Part shown: in pieces, positions 34,874 to 42,561 of the stretch
Layout: every line of letters begins with the position of its first letter
How positions within the stretch are numbered: position 1 is the stretch's first letter
DNA from: Limisphaerales bacterium
GTDB lineage: Bacteria; Verrucomicrobiota; Verrucomicrobiia; Limisphaerales; SXTU01
Assembly: GCA_009773355.1 (NCBI GenBank)
Contig: WRPG01000043.1
Location: 5,745-69,744 of the forward strand
Direction: 5' to 3'
DNA length: 64,000 nt
Made by a program: the position numbers and the translations under genes
Notes under the pieces: model-generated
Told to the model about the DNA's origin: nothing
Databases searched by the model: none
Seen by the model: the letters and a program-made list of their open reading frames with translations, nothing else

Positions 34874-36117
34874 GCCGCACTGCGACAGCCGGAAACTCGG
34901 GGCCGGCCCGCAACCTCGTGCGGGACGTGGAGCGGTTTGCCGGTTTTGGCCAGCCGAGCGCCAAGGCCACAGCCACCGTCGCCGGCCAGCGCGTGCCGGT
35001 TTTCACGAATGAGTTCTGGACCAGCAAGCAACGGGCGGCGCACAGCTTGCACGAGATTTCCTACCGCGCCTGCTTCAAGCCGCAGCTCCCGCGCTTCTTC
35101 ATCGAACGCCTCAGCCAGCCCGGCGAAGTGGTGTTCGACCCGTTCATGGGGCGGGGGACGACCTTGCTGGAAGCGGCGCTGTTGGGCCGGACGCCGTGGG
35201 GCTGCGACTTGAATCCGCTCTGCACCGCGCTGGTGCGGCCCCGGCTCACGCCGCCGACGCTGGAGGCGGTGGCGGCGCGCCTGCGGGCGGTTCGCTTCGA
35301 CCTTGAGGTCGAGCAGCCTGAGACGCTGCACGTCTTCTACCACCCGGCGACGTTGTGGGAAATATGCGCCCTGCGGCACTACCTCTCCGCGCGCCGGAGC
35401 GATGGAGATTTCGACGCGGTGGACGGCTGGATTCAGATGGTGGCGCTCAACCGCCTGACTGGTCATTCGGCGGGTTTTTTCTCGGTGTATACCCTGCCTC
35501 CGAACCAGGCCGTTTCCCTCGACTCACAACGCAGAATCAACTCGCGGCTAAAGCAAACCCCGCCGCGTCGCGAGGTTCCCCGGCTGATTCTCGCCAAGAC
35601 CGCCAGCTTGCTCAGTGACTGCACGGAGGACCAGTGCATCTCCCTCGCGAAAGCGGGCCGGAGCGCGCGCGTGCTCACCGGGGATGCCGAACGCGCGGCC
35701 GCGCTCGCCGGTGAAAGCGTGGTGCTGGCCGTGACTTCGCCGCCGTTCCTGAACGTGGTGGACTACGCGGCGGACAACTGGCTGCGCAATTGGTTCCTCG
35801 GCCTCCCGGCGGACGCTGTCTCCTCGGCCATCCATCCGAAGCTGTTCGACTGGCAGGCCAAGATGCGCCGGGTCTTCGACGAGTTGCACCGGGTGCTTCG
35901 CCCCGGCGGACACGTCGCCTTCGAGGTCGGCGAGGTCAATGCGCGGCGCGTGAACTTGGAGGACGCGGTGTTCCCCATTGGCTTGGAGGCCGGGTTTGAG
36001 CCGGTGCTGCTGCTTATCAACCGCCAGCGGTTCACCAAGACGGCGAACTGCTGGGGGGTGACGAACAACGCCAAGGGGACGAACACGAATCGGGTCGTGG
36101 TGTTCCGGAAGCCCTAG
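34870..36117 (+). CDS. Site-specific DNA methyltransferase (N4-cytosine/N6-adenine type)
   Basis: The product is 415 residues. The N-terminal FWTSKQRAAHSLHEISYRAC leads to motif I VVFDPFMGRGTTLLEAAL at about residues 87-104, with GCDLNPL as motif II. The catalytic motif IV is TSPPF at residues 289-293, which points to an amino-methyltransferase making N4-methylcytosine or N6-methyladenine. About 185 residues lie between I and IV and may hold the target-recognition region. The ATG overlaps the stop of the nuclease-like gene, so the two form a coupled pair. An orphan regulatory methylase is the alternative. Confidence 0.88.
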   Translation: MSRTATAGNSGPARNLVRDVERFAGFGQPSAKATATVAGQRVPVFTNEFWTSKQRAAHSLHEISYRACFKPQLPRFFIERLSQPGEVVFDPFMGRGTTLLEAALLGRTPWGCDLNPLCTALVRPRLTPPTLEAVAARLRAVRFDLEVEQPETLHVFYHPATLWEICALRHYLSARRSDGDFDAVDGWIQMVALNRLTGHSAGFFSVYTLPPNQAVSLDSQRRINSRLKQTPPRREVPRLILAKTASLLSDCTEDQCISLAKAGRSARVLTGDAERAAALAGESVVLAVTSPPFLNVVDYAADNWLRNWFLGLPADAVSSAIHPKLFDWQAKMRRVFDELHRVLRPGGHVAFEVGEVNARRVNLEDAVFPIGLEAGFEPVLLLINRQRFTKTANCWGVTNNAKGTNTNRVVVFRKP

Positions 36118-36129
36118 CCCTCGCCACGG

Positions 36130-36906
36130 TCAGATTTCAATCACCGTGATCTCCGGTCGGCAGCGGAAGCGCACGTTCAGGTAAAACCAGCCGATGCCTG
36201 CGTTGACGTAGAGCGGGCCGGTCTTCGTCTCGAACAGGCCCCAGTCGTATTCGTCCACGCCCCACGGGACGACCAGCGGGCCGAAGAAGGGCAATCGCAC
36301 CTGTCCGCCGTGCGAGTGGCCGGCGAGCGTGAGGTCAAAGCGCAAGCCGTCGAACCGTTTCATCCACGCCGGGTAGTGTGCGAGGAGGACGTTGCGCGTG
36401 CCGGGCACCGGCTCGGGGCGATGGCCGCTCTGGCAGGTCAGACCGCTGAGGGTGCATTTCCCGTCCGCTGTCCGCGCCGTGGCATCCATCAGCCACGCTC
36501 CGCCAGTAGCACGAAACGCGTCGGCGATGGCCTTGAAATCTACGTTGGCCCAGTAGTCGTGATTGCCCGGCACGCCGTAGAGCGGGGCGCGGATTCCTCG
36601 GATCAACTCCAACGTCTCCGGCAGATGCTTCGCCTCCTCGATCAAGTCACCGGTGAAGCACACGAAGTCCGGCCTGAGCGCGTTGATCTTGCTGACCACG
36701 GCTTCGAGTAGCTTCCGGTCGCCTTTGTGATGCAGGTCGGTGAAGTGAGCGATGCGATGGGTCGGCTTGTCCTTCGCCAGCCGCACTGTGCGGACGCGAA
36801 GCCAGTTTGGCTCCAGCGCCAGCGCGTCACCCAGGAGCGCCGTTGGCAGCGCCAACCCCGCTCCAGTCAGGAATCGGCGGCGGGTGAATTTGAAGGGCAG
36901 CTTCAT
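36130..36906 (-). CDS. Metallophosphoesterase, exported
   Basis: The product is about 258 residues with a Tat-type leader (TRRRFLTGAGLALPTALLG). Calcineurin-like metal-binding motifs are complete: IAHFTDLHHKGD, FVCFTGDLIEE, GVPGNHDYW and LLAHYPAWMKR with LTLAGHSHGGQ. It resembles YkuE-type phosphoesterases. The substrate is unknown. Its start faces the thioesterase gene across a 131-base divergent gap in which no clear promoter is seen. Confidence 0.9.
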   Translation of the reverse strand: MKLPFKFTRRRFLTGAGLALPTALLGDALALEPNWLRVRTVRLAKDKPTHRIAHFTDLHHKGDRKLLEAVVSKINALRPDFVCFTGDLIEEAKHLPETLELIRGIRAPLYGVPGNHDYWANVDFKAIADAFRATGGAWLMDATARTADGKCTLSGLTCQSGHRPEPVPGTRNVLLAHYPAWMKRFDGLRFDLTLAGHSHGGQVRLPFFGPLVVPWGVDEYDWGLFETKTGPLYVNAGIGWFYLNVRFRCRPEITVIEI

Positions 36907-37037
36907 GGCGTCGGGTTGATGGCCGCAGCCTGGCACCGGTGGGGGACACTTGGAAGGCCGCTGGCTGGCCGCACATTCAACTCGCCGCTCCCCGGCGCTT
37001 GCGCCAGAGTGCGCGCAGCCTTAACGCACCGTTCATC

Positions 37038-37481
37038 ATGGCCTCCGAGTTCAAAGCCCTCCGCCGCGTCGAGTTCAGCGAGACCGACATGGCGGGCATC
37101 GTCCACTACTCGAACTTCTTCAAATACATGGAGACCGCCGAGCACGCGTTCTTCCGCTCGCTGGGCTTCTCCATCATCTCCCGCCACACGGACCCGCCGG
37201 TGGGCTGGCCGCGCGTCCACGCCTCGTGCGACTACCGGCACCCGCTGCACTTCGAGGACGAGGTGGAAATCCACATGCTCGTCTGCGAGAAGAAGGCCAA
37301 GTCCCTGAGCTACCTCTTCAAGTTCCGCAAGCTGAACGGCCCGCATCCGGTCGAGGTCGCGCGCGGCAAGCTCACGGTGGTCTGCGTCACGCGAGACTTG
37401 CATGGGAAGATGTCCTCGGTGCCCATTCCCAAGGACATCGAGGAGAAGATCGAGGTGGCCCCGGCGGAGCTGCTGGGCTGA
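37038..37481 (+). CDS. Acyl-CoA thioesterase, YbgC/4HBT hot-dog family
   Basis: The product is 147 residues. The N-terminal VEFSETDMAGIVHYSNFFKY carries the catalytic Asp and the conserved HYSN of the 4-hydroxybenzoyl-CoA thioesterase family, followed by the helix METAEHAFFRSLG. It hydrolyses short or aromatic acyl-CoA; the substrate cannot be told. The start at 37038 was chosen from the longer ORF because it matches the family N-terminus. The stop lies 11 bases before a palindromic element. Confidence 0.9.
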   Translation: MASEFKALRRVEFSETDMAGIVHYSNFFKYMETAEHAFFRSLGFSIISRHTDPPVGWPRVHASCDYRHPLHFEDEVEIHMLVCEKKAKSLSYLFKFRKLNGPHPVEVARGKLTVVCVTRDLHGKMSSVPIPKDIEEKIEVAPAELLG

Positions 37482-37491
37482 GGCGGATGCC

Positions 37492-37554
37492 GTAGTCGCA
37501 ACCTTCAGGTTGCGAATCAAGTCGTGCCGACGCGCAGGCTGATGCCTGCGCTAC
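37492..37554. repeat. Palindromic element at the thioesterase/SGNH convergent junction
   Basis: The left arm from 37492 is GTAG plus the palindrome TCGCAACCTTCAGGTTGCGA. The right arm, ending at 37554, is on the other strand GTAG plus CGCAGGCATCAGCCTGCG. The outer GTAG ends are shared, but the inner palindromes differ between arms. The SGNH gene's TAG stop (37551-37553) lies in the right end. Confidence 0.8.
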
Positions 37555-38678
37555 TTCAACGCGGCGCGGATCACTGGCTCGAAGAGGTCCGCCTGCCGCA
37601 TGAAGCCGAGGTCGCTCGCGTGCGAGGCGTCGGTCGCGCCTTCGGTGTCGGTGCCGTAGAGCGCGTCACCGGGGATGTAGGAGAGCTTGGCGACGCCTTC
37701 CTTCTTCAACTGCTCATAGGCGGCGCGCAAGGCTGCGTGGTTGTCGTCGTGGAATTTCTTCTTGTTCGGCGTGATCCAGTCGTTGGTGAAGCGCCGGTCC
37801 TCCACGAGCACGATGGGCGTGTTGGGCCGTGCGGCGCGGAGCTGCTTGACCAGCGGGATGCACTTCGCGGTCACGTCGGCGGGCTGCATGTTCGGCAGGC
37901 AGTCAATGACATAGGCCGCCGCGTCAACCTCACCGAGCAGATCGCCCACGGCGGCGTCCATGCGACCGTTGCCGGAGAAGCCGACGTTCATCACCGGCCG
38001 GTCAAAGCGCCGGCCCAGAATCGCCGTATGCACCATGCCGGGCCGCGACGCGCACGCGCCATGCGTGATGGAAGTGCCGTAGAAGATGATGGGCTTCTCG
38101 GCGCGCGGGGCCAGGCCTTCGAACTTCGCGCCCGCCGGCACGCCGATCTGCAGCGACTCGATGCCGTTGTAGAGCGGCAGGTAGGCGGCGTATTCGCGCA
38201 GGCCGGGCGCGAGGTCACTGATGATCATGGCCTCGACCTTCGGCGAGCTGGGCCGCGTGACCTGCACCCATTTCCATCTGCCCTTGTCGTCGCGCGCGTA
38301 GAGGTCCAGGCCGCTGACGCCGGTGGCGGGCATGTGCGGCATGGCGAGGTTGGTCTTCGCGAGCGTGTAGCGGGTGTAGATCGCCTTCGCGTCGGTCTTG
38401 AAGCGCACCATCATGCCGGCGCTGTCGCGGCTCAGGCTCCAGACGGCGGGCGTGACCTTGCCCTCGGCCTTGGCGGGAAAGCGGTCGAACCACCGCTTGC
38501 GCTCCTGATCGCCCCAGCCGCGGCCCTCGACGCCCCACTTGGTCACGTCGTGCCACGCTGTGTCGGCGGGGATGGCCGGAGCCTTGGGCGGCGCGGGTTT
38601 TGCGGCGGGCTTGGGCGCGGGCTGCTGGGCAACGACCGTGGTGGCGAGGACGAGCGCGAGAAGGAGGCTGGATTTCAT
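37551..38678 (-). CDS. SGNH/GDSL hydrolase, secreted
   Basis: The product is about 375 residues with a signal peptide (KSSLLLALVLATTVVAQ) and a Pro/Ala/Lys linker. An N-terminal beta-sandwich (about 50-170) precedes the SGNH domain: block I IIFYGTSITHGACASRPG with the nucleophile Ser, block II NVGFSGNGRMD, block III with IDCLPNM and block V DASHASDLGF with the catalytic His. Related proteins are esterases of unknown or carbohydrate substrates. The stop codon is part of a repeat. Confidence 0.87.
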   Translation of the reverse strand: MKSSLLLALVLATTVVAQQPAPKPAAKPAPPKAPAIPADTAWHDVTKWGVEGRGWGDQERKRWFDRFPAKAEGKVTPAVWSLSRDSAGMMVRFKTDAKAIYTRYTLAKTNLAMPHMPATGVSGLDLYARDDKGRWKWVQVTRPSSPKVEAMIISDLAPGLREYAAYLPLYNGIESLQIGVPAGAKFEGLAPRAEKPIIFYGTSITHGACASRPGMVHTAILGRRFDRPVMNVGFSGNGRMDAAVGDLLGEVDAAAYVIDCLPNMQPADVTAKCIPLVKQLRAARPNTPIVLVEDRRFTNDWITPNKKKFHDDNHAALRAAYEQLKKEGVAKLSYIPGDALYGTDTEGATDASHASDLGFMRQADLFEPVIRAALK

Positions 38679-38807
38679 GGTGACAGGTGAAGGACTGCGA
38701 TTGGAGATCGGCGGCGCCGGGTTCATGTGCGAAGTCTAGGCGCGGGCAAACCCTGTTCAAGCAGAGCTTTGAGCACGCGCCTTTCGATTTGGAAGGCTTT
38801 CCTCCCC

Positions 38808-41093
38808 TCACTTCGGCAGCAACTGCACCGCGTCGGCGTGGACGTTGCCGTCGGCGGGCTTGCCGCCGAGCGTCACGACGGCGGGCTTGCCGGGCGCGAA
38901 CTTGAAGGTGCCGAGGCTGATGAAGTTCTGCGGCAGCGGCGGCTTGCTGCGCTGGTTGAGGGCCGTCTCCTTCATGCCGTCCGCGCTCTCGATGACGACG
39001 CGCGTGTTGGTGGCGCGGTTCTCGTGCGGGCTGTAGCTGACGCGGACTTCGTAATCGCCGGCCTTCTCCACCTTGAACTCGTAGCGGGCCGCGCCGTCCT
39101 CCTTCGCGCCGCGGTAGCGGTAGCCGCTGGCGACGTAGGGCTGGAGCTGCGGATTGCCCCCGGTGGTCCATTTGCCGGTGAGCTTGGCCTGGGCATCGTC
39201 GAGGACGAGGCCGGGAAGCTTCTTCGGGTCGAGGCCAGCTTCGATATGGTCGCCACCGGCGGCGATGACCTGCGGCGGGAGCGGCTTGTAGTCGGAGGGA
39301 AGCTTCGGCTCGTCGGTGACCTTGTCGCGGCGCGCGGCACCGGGGAGTTTCAGCAGCGCCTGCAACTCGGGGAAGTGCGAGTGGTAAATCGCGCGCGGCG
39401 TGGTGGCGTGCTTGATGCAGAGGCTCGCGGCCTTGCCCACGACCTCGCCGATCATGCCGCCGGTCTTCATCACGCGCACGGTGCCCAGCGCCTCGTGCGT
39501 GACGCTCACGTTGCGGCCGGCCATGAAGAGGTTCTCGAGGTTGCGCGAGTAGAAGCTGCGGTAGGGCACCGGGTAGCCGTGCTGACGGTCCACGGCCTTG
39601 TCGAAGACGGCCTTCGAGATGAACGGGTCGTTCGGGAACTTCTTGGCGTATTGTTCCTTCGGGTAGTGGAGGTCAATGTCCCAGGTCGTCGGCACGGTGC
39701 CGTCGGGGAACTGCTTCTTCGCCACGATGTCCTCGCGCGTGAGCACCACGTCGCCGAGGAGCTGCCGGCTCTCGCGCGTGCCGCCGACGTAGGCGACCCA
39801 CTCCAGCTTCGCGTTCGGATGCTCGGCCTTGCCGTCCTTGTTCTTCATCGCGTTGAACGCGCCGAAGATGGCGCGGAAGTTCCAGTCGCGCGTGGATTCG
39901 AGTTCGAGGATTGGGTGCTTGTTGAAGCCGCTTTCCCAGAACCACTCGGCGTGGCCGCGACGAGGGTAGGGGAAATCGTCCATCACGAGGTCGAGCGCCC
40001 ACGGCGTGAGCGGGAAGGGCACGGGCTTCCCGGCGTCGCTCCAGCGCCACATGTTGCTCATGCCGAGGTGGCCGTCGTCCTTTGTGGTGTGGTCCGCGCC
40101 CGCGAGCGCGCCGATGCCCGCGTGGCCCGTGCTGTCCACGAAGAGCGTGCCCGCAAAGCGCCGGATGTGGCCGGTGCGGGTGTCGAAGGCGATGACGGCC
40201 TTGAGGCGATTGCCATCCACCTCGACGCGGAAGGCGTGGTGGTTGAGGAAGGGCGAAATGTTTTTCTCCGCACGGACCAGCGCCTCCTTCTTCGCATCGC
40301 CGAACTCCTCGAACGTGCCGGGCGAGGACTTCGCGCGGTCCATGTATTCCTCGACGATTTCGCCGAGCATTGGGTAGAGGCCGCGCCGGATGCCGCCCAT
40401 GGCCCACACCCGGATTTCGGAGCTGCCGTTGCCGCCGAGCACGGGACGGTTCTGGATGAGCGCGACCTTGCAGCCCATGCGCGCCGCCGCAAGCGCCGCG
40501 CCCATGCCGCCGTAACCGCCGCCGACCACGACGAGGTCAAACTGTCCGGCCTCCTCGGGCTTCGGCGGCAGACCGGCGAGCGCCATGCGCCACGGGGCAA
40601 GCGGCGCGGAGTCGTTGTTCGGCTGGAAGACGGGGTCCGTGGTGAGCAGGATGGCGTCGCAGCGGCCGTTGAAGCCGGTGAGGTCGTGGAGTGCGAGGGC
40701 GACTTCGGGCTTCGCCACGTTCACCGAACCGCCGTCGTGCCACGACCAGTCCGCGCCCTGCGTGCCGAAGGTGGGTTTGAGCGGTGCGCCGTCCACGAGC
40801 ACCTGGAACTTTCCGGGTGCGCCGGGAGCCTTCCAGCGCGCGACCCAGTCCATCGTGCGGACCCAGACGCGCCAGTTGCCGGCCTGCGGGAGCCTGACCG
40901 TGGTGGTGGCGTCCGTGACGGGCGTGCCGAGGCCGTGCGCCATGAGGTAGGGCGAGCCCATCGTCTCGATGAACTGGGTGTCAAGCACCCAGCCGCCGGG
41001 GGCTTTGAAGGACTCGGCCTCGATGAGGACGGTGGCGGCGTGAGTGCGAGCGATGAGGCAGGTGAGGACGAGGAGGAAGGGGAGCGTGCGCAT
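38808..41093 (-). CDS. FAD-dependent oxidoreductase (FAD_oxidored), secreted, with C-terminal Ig-like domain
   Basis: The product is about 761 residues. A signal peptide (RTLPFLLVLTCLIARTHA) is followed by an N-terminal beta-domain of about 170 residues (ATVLIEAESFKAPGGWVLDT). The FAD-binding domain has VVGGGYGGMGAALAAARMG and PVLGGNGSSEIRVWAMGG, as in FAD_oxidored proteins. A C-terminal beta-sandwich (AARYEFKVEKAGDYEVRVSY) recalls golvesin/xanthan-lyase domains. The substrate is likely a polysaccharide, but this is inference. The start at 41093 was preferred to an ATG at 41111 because that upstream stretch is repeat-derived. Confidence 0.85.
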   Translation of the reverse strand: MRTLPFLLVLTCLIARTHAATVLIEAESFKAPGGWVLDTQFIETMGSPYLMAHGLGTPVTDATTTVRLPQAGNWRVWVRTMDWVARWKAPGAPGKFQVLVDGAPLKPTFGTQGADWSWHDGGSVNVAKPEVALALHDLTGFNGRCDAILLTTDPVFQPNNDSAPLAPWRMALAGLPPKPEEAGQFDLVVVGGGYGGMGAALAAARMGCKVALIQNRPVLGGNGSSEIRVWAMGGIRRGLYPMLGEIVEEYMDRAKSSPGTFEEFGDAKKEALVRAEKNISPFLNHHAFRVEVDGNRLKAVIAFDTRTGHIRRFAGTLFVDSTGHAGIGALAGADHTTKDDGHLGMSNMWRWSDAGKPVPFPLTPWALDLVMDDFPYPRRGHAEWFWESGFNKHPILELESTRDWNFRAIFGAFNAMKNKDGKAEHPNAKLEWVAYVGGTRESRQLLGDVVLTREDIVAKKQFPDGTVPTTWDIDLHYPKEQYAKKFPNDPFISKAVFDKAVDRQHGYPVPYRSFYSRNLENLFMAGRNVSVTHEALGTVRVMKTGGMIGEVVGKAASLCIKHATTPRAIYHSHFPELQALLKLPGAARRDKVTDEPKLPSDYKPLPPQVIAAGGDHIEAGLDPKKLPGLVLDDAQAKLTGKWTTGGNPQLQPYVASGYRYRGAKEDGAARYEFKVEKAGDYEVRVSYSPHENRATNTRVVIESADGMKETALNQRSKPPLPQNFISLGTFKFAPGKPAVVTLGGKPADGNVHADAVQLLPK

Positions 41094-41120
41094 GGGAAAA
41101 GTGATTAGCATTTAGCAATC
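41094..41120 (-). repeat. Heptamer arm just upstream of the FAD oxidoreductase start
   Basis: Read on the minus strand, units GATTGCT, AAATGCT and AATCACT are followed by TTTTCCC and the ATG. The last 14 bases nearly match the right arm of the lpxD hairpin (CTAATCACTTTCCCAATG). No inverted partner is present, so this seems a half element. The rest of the gap to 41319 shows no recognisable feature. Confidence 0.65.
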
Positions 41121-41319
41121 AGTGGCCGCCGGTCACAGCCCAGAGGGGCCGCAAAGGAACTTGGGGCGAAGCTCGTTGGGGGCCTCGCCTGAGGATTCGG
41201 ACAAGGGCCGGATTGGCGATGAATTCCATGGGGGGGATGAGGGCGGCAACTGCCAAGCTGCTCCGCAACTTCGCTCTACAGGGCGCTTCGCAGTCGAAGG
41301 CACGACGGTGACTTTGGGG

Positions 41320-41739
41320 CTACGGACCGATGAGGACGACCTGCATATTCGGCCGGTCAATGGCGTAGCGTTTACCAGCGGGTGGGGTCGGCATCGCGGG
41401 AATGAACTTGGCTCGCACCAGCTCGCTGAAATCCTTCGGCATCCGGTTGTTGGCCTCGAAGAAATAATGCAGAGCCTCGGTCAGCGGTCGGTCCACCTGG
41501 CTTGTCTTGGAGGAATGCGGGGGCGCGGTGGGAAGACTATCCACGATCTTCTCGCTGCCGGGGATTGGCGCATGGGCAGGCGCACGGTCTTTGGCAGAGG
41601 GCGAGGTAGCCGTCGCCGCAACCTCGGCGGCAGCGGCCTCGGAATCAGGCTGCGTTTCCGGTGGCGTGGTTGCCGCCCGGCGACGACAGCCGCCGGCCAG
41701 GAGCGCAAAAGACAAGAAGAGCAGGGCAAGACGACTCAT
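41320..41739 (-). CDS. Small lipoprotein beside the pseudopilin gene
   Basis: The product is 139 residues with a lipobox (LALLFLSFALLAGGC), so it is probably lipid-anchored. An Ala/Pro/Thr-rich linker leads to a C-terminal domain (LTEALHYFFEANNRMPKDF, then KFIPAMPTPPAGKRYAIDR) that resembles short domains found next to H-X9-DG pseudopilins. The start lies two bases after the pseudopilin stop, so the two are one operon. The function is unknown. Confidence 0.7.
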   Translation of the reverse strand: MSRLALLFLSFALLAGGCRRRAATTPPETQPDSEAAAAEVAATATSPSAKDRAPAHAPIPGSEKIVDSLPTAPPHSSKTSQVDRPLTEALHYFFEANNRMPKDFSELVRAKFIPAMPTPPAGKRYAIDRPNMQVVLIGP

Positions 41740-41741
41740 AT

Positions 41742-42497
41742 TCAGAAGGCGCGCGTGTAGCTGGCGGAGAAGGTATTGGCCCAAGTATGGTTGGCCGGGC
41801 TGAAGCCGAAGTCCCCGCTGGTCAGCTTGTCCCCGCGGCGGAACTCGGCATGACCATCAAGGAACGGCAGCATGCCGCCCTGATTGTGAATCACGGAATA
41901 GTTTTCCCTCAAATTGAGGTAGTTGGGCGTGGTGACGGTGAAATGCCACCATGTGTAAGTGCCCGCGTTGGCGTTGAGGAGCCGCGGGCGATTAAACGCC
42001 TGGCTGCGGGCGTCGAACAACTCCTGGGCAAAGATCACGGCTGACGGGGAGGGGGCTTGGACTACCCGGAACTGCACGCCACCCACCACGCCAAGCACGG
42101 CGGCATTACCGAGGTAGCTGGTGCTGTTGGTCGGGTTGGGGGCTTGGGCACCGGTCACCGGCCGGGCGGAGGAGCAAGTGAATGCTGGAGAATTGCTGCC
42201 AATTTCGCGCTGTAGGGAGTTGAGAAAATTGGGCGTCGTGGAAGTCGCAAAATTGGCGACGCCGTCCTGAGCCGCCGGAGTTTTTTCGTCATTCACACTG
42301 GTGTAGAGCGACAGAGCCAGCGCGACCTGCTTCATGTTGTTGAGACACCGCGTTTGCTTGCCCTTCTCCTTCGCCTTGGCCAGCGCCGGCAACAGCATTC
42401 CCGCCAGAATCGCGATGATGGCGATGACCACGAGGAGTTCGATGAGGGTGAAAGCTTTCCGGCTTTCGCGGCGCGCTGTGAGGGACTTCGGTTTCAT
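41742..42497 (-). CDS. Type II secretion/type IV pilus-like pseudopilin (H-X9-DG protein)
   Basis: The product is 251 residues. The prepilin signal is [21 protein letters not shown], with Ala rather than the usual Gly before the cleavage site and the conserved Glu at position 5 of the mature protein. The C-terminal part has the H-x9-DG motif (His, NQGGMLPFL, Asp-Gly) typical of the very large pseudopilin families of Planctomycetota and Verrucomicrobiota. A prepilin peptidase and secretion ATPase must lie elsewhere. Confidence 0.9.
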   Translation of the reverse strand: MKPKSLTARRESRKAFTLIELLVVIAIIAILAGMLLPALAKAKEKGKQTRCLNNMKQVALALSLYTSVNDEKTPAAQDGVANFATSTTPNFLNSLQREIGSNSPAFTCSSARPVTGAQAPNPTNSTSYLGNAAVLGVVGGVQFRVVQAPSPSAVIFAQELFDARSQAFNRPRLLNANAGTYTWWHFTVTTPNYLNLRENYSVIHNQGGMLPFLDGHAEFRRGDKLTSGDFGFSPANHTWANTFSASYTRAF

Positions 42498-42561
42498 TGC
42501 GGTTATCGGATGGGGCGCAGCATAGCAGTGGATTCACTCGACGCAATGCCCAAACCACTGT

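Noticed and set aside
41121-41319. Gap between the lipoprotein and FAD oxidoreductase genes, searched for a tRNA or small gene
   Set aside because: No cloverleaf, start-stop frame with family signal or terminator could be supported.
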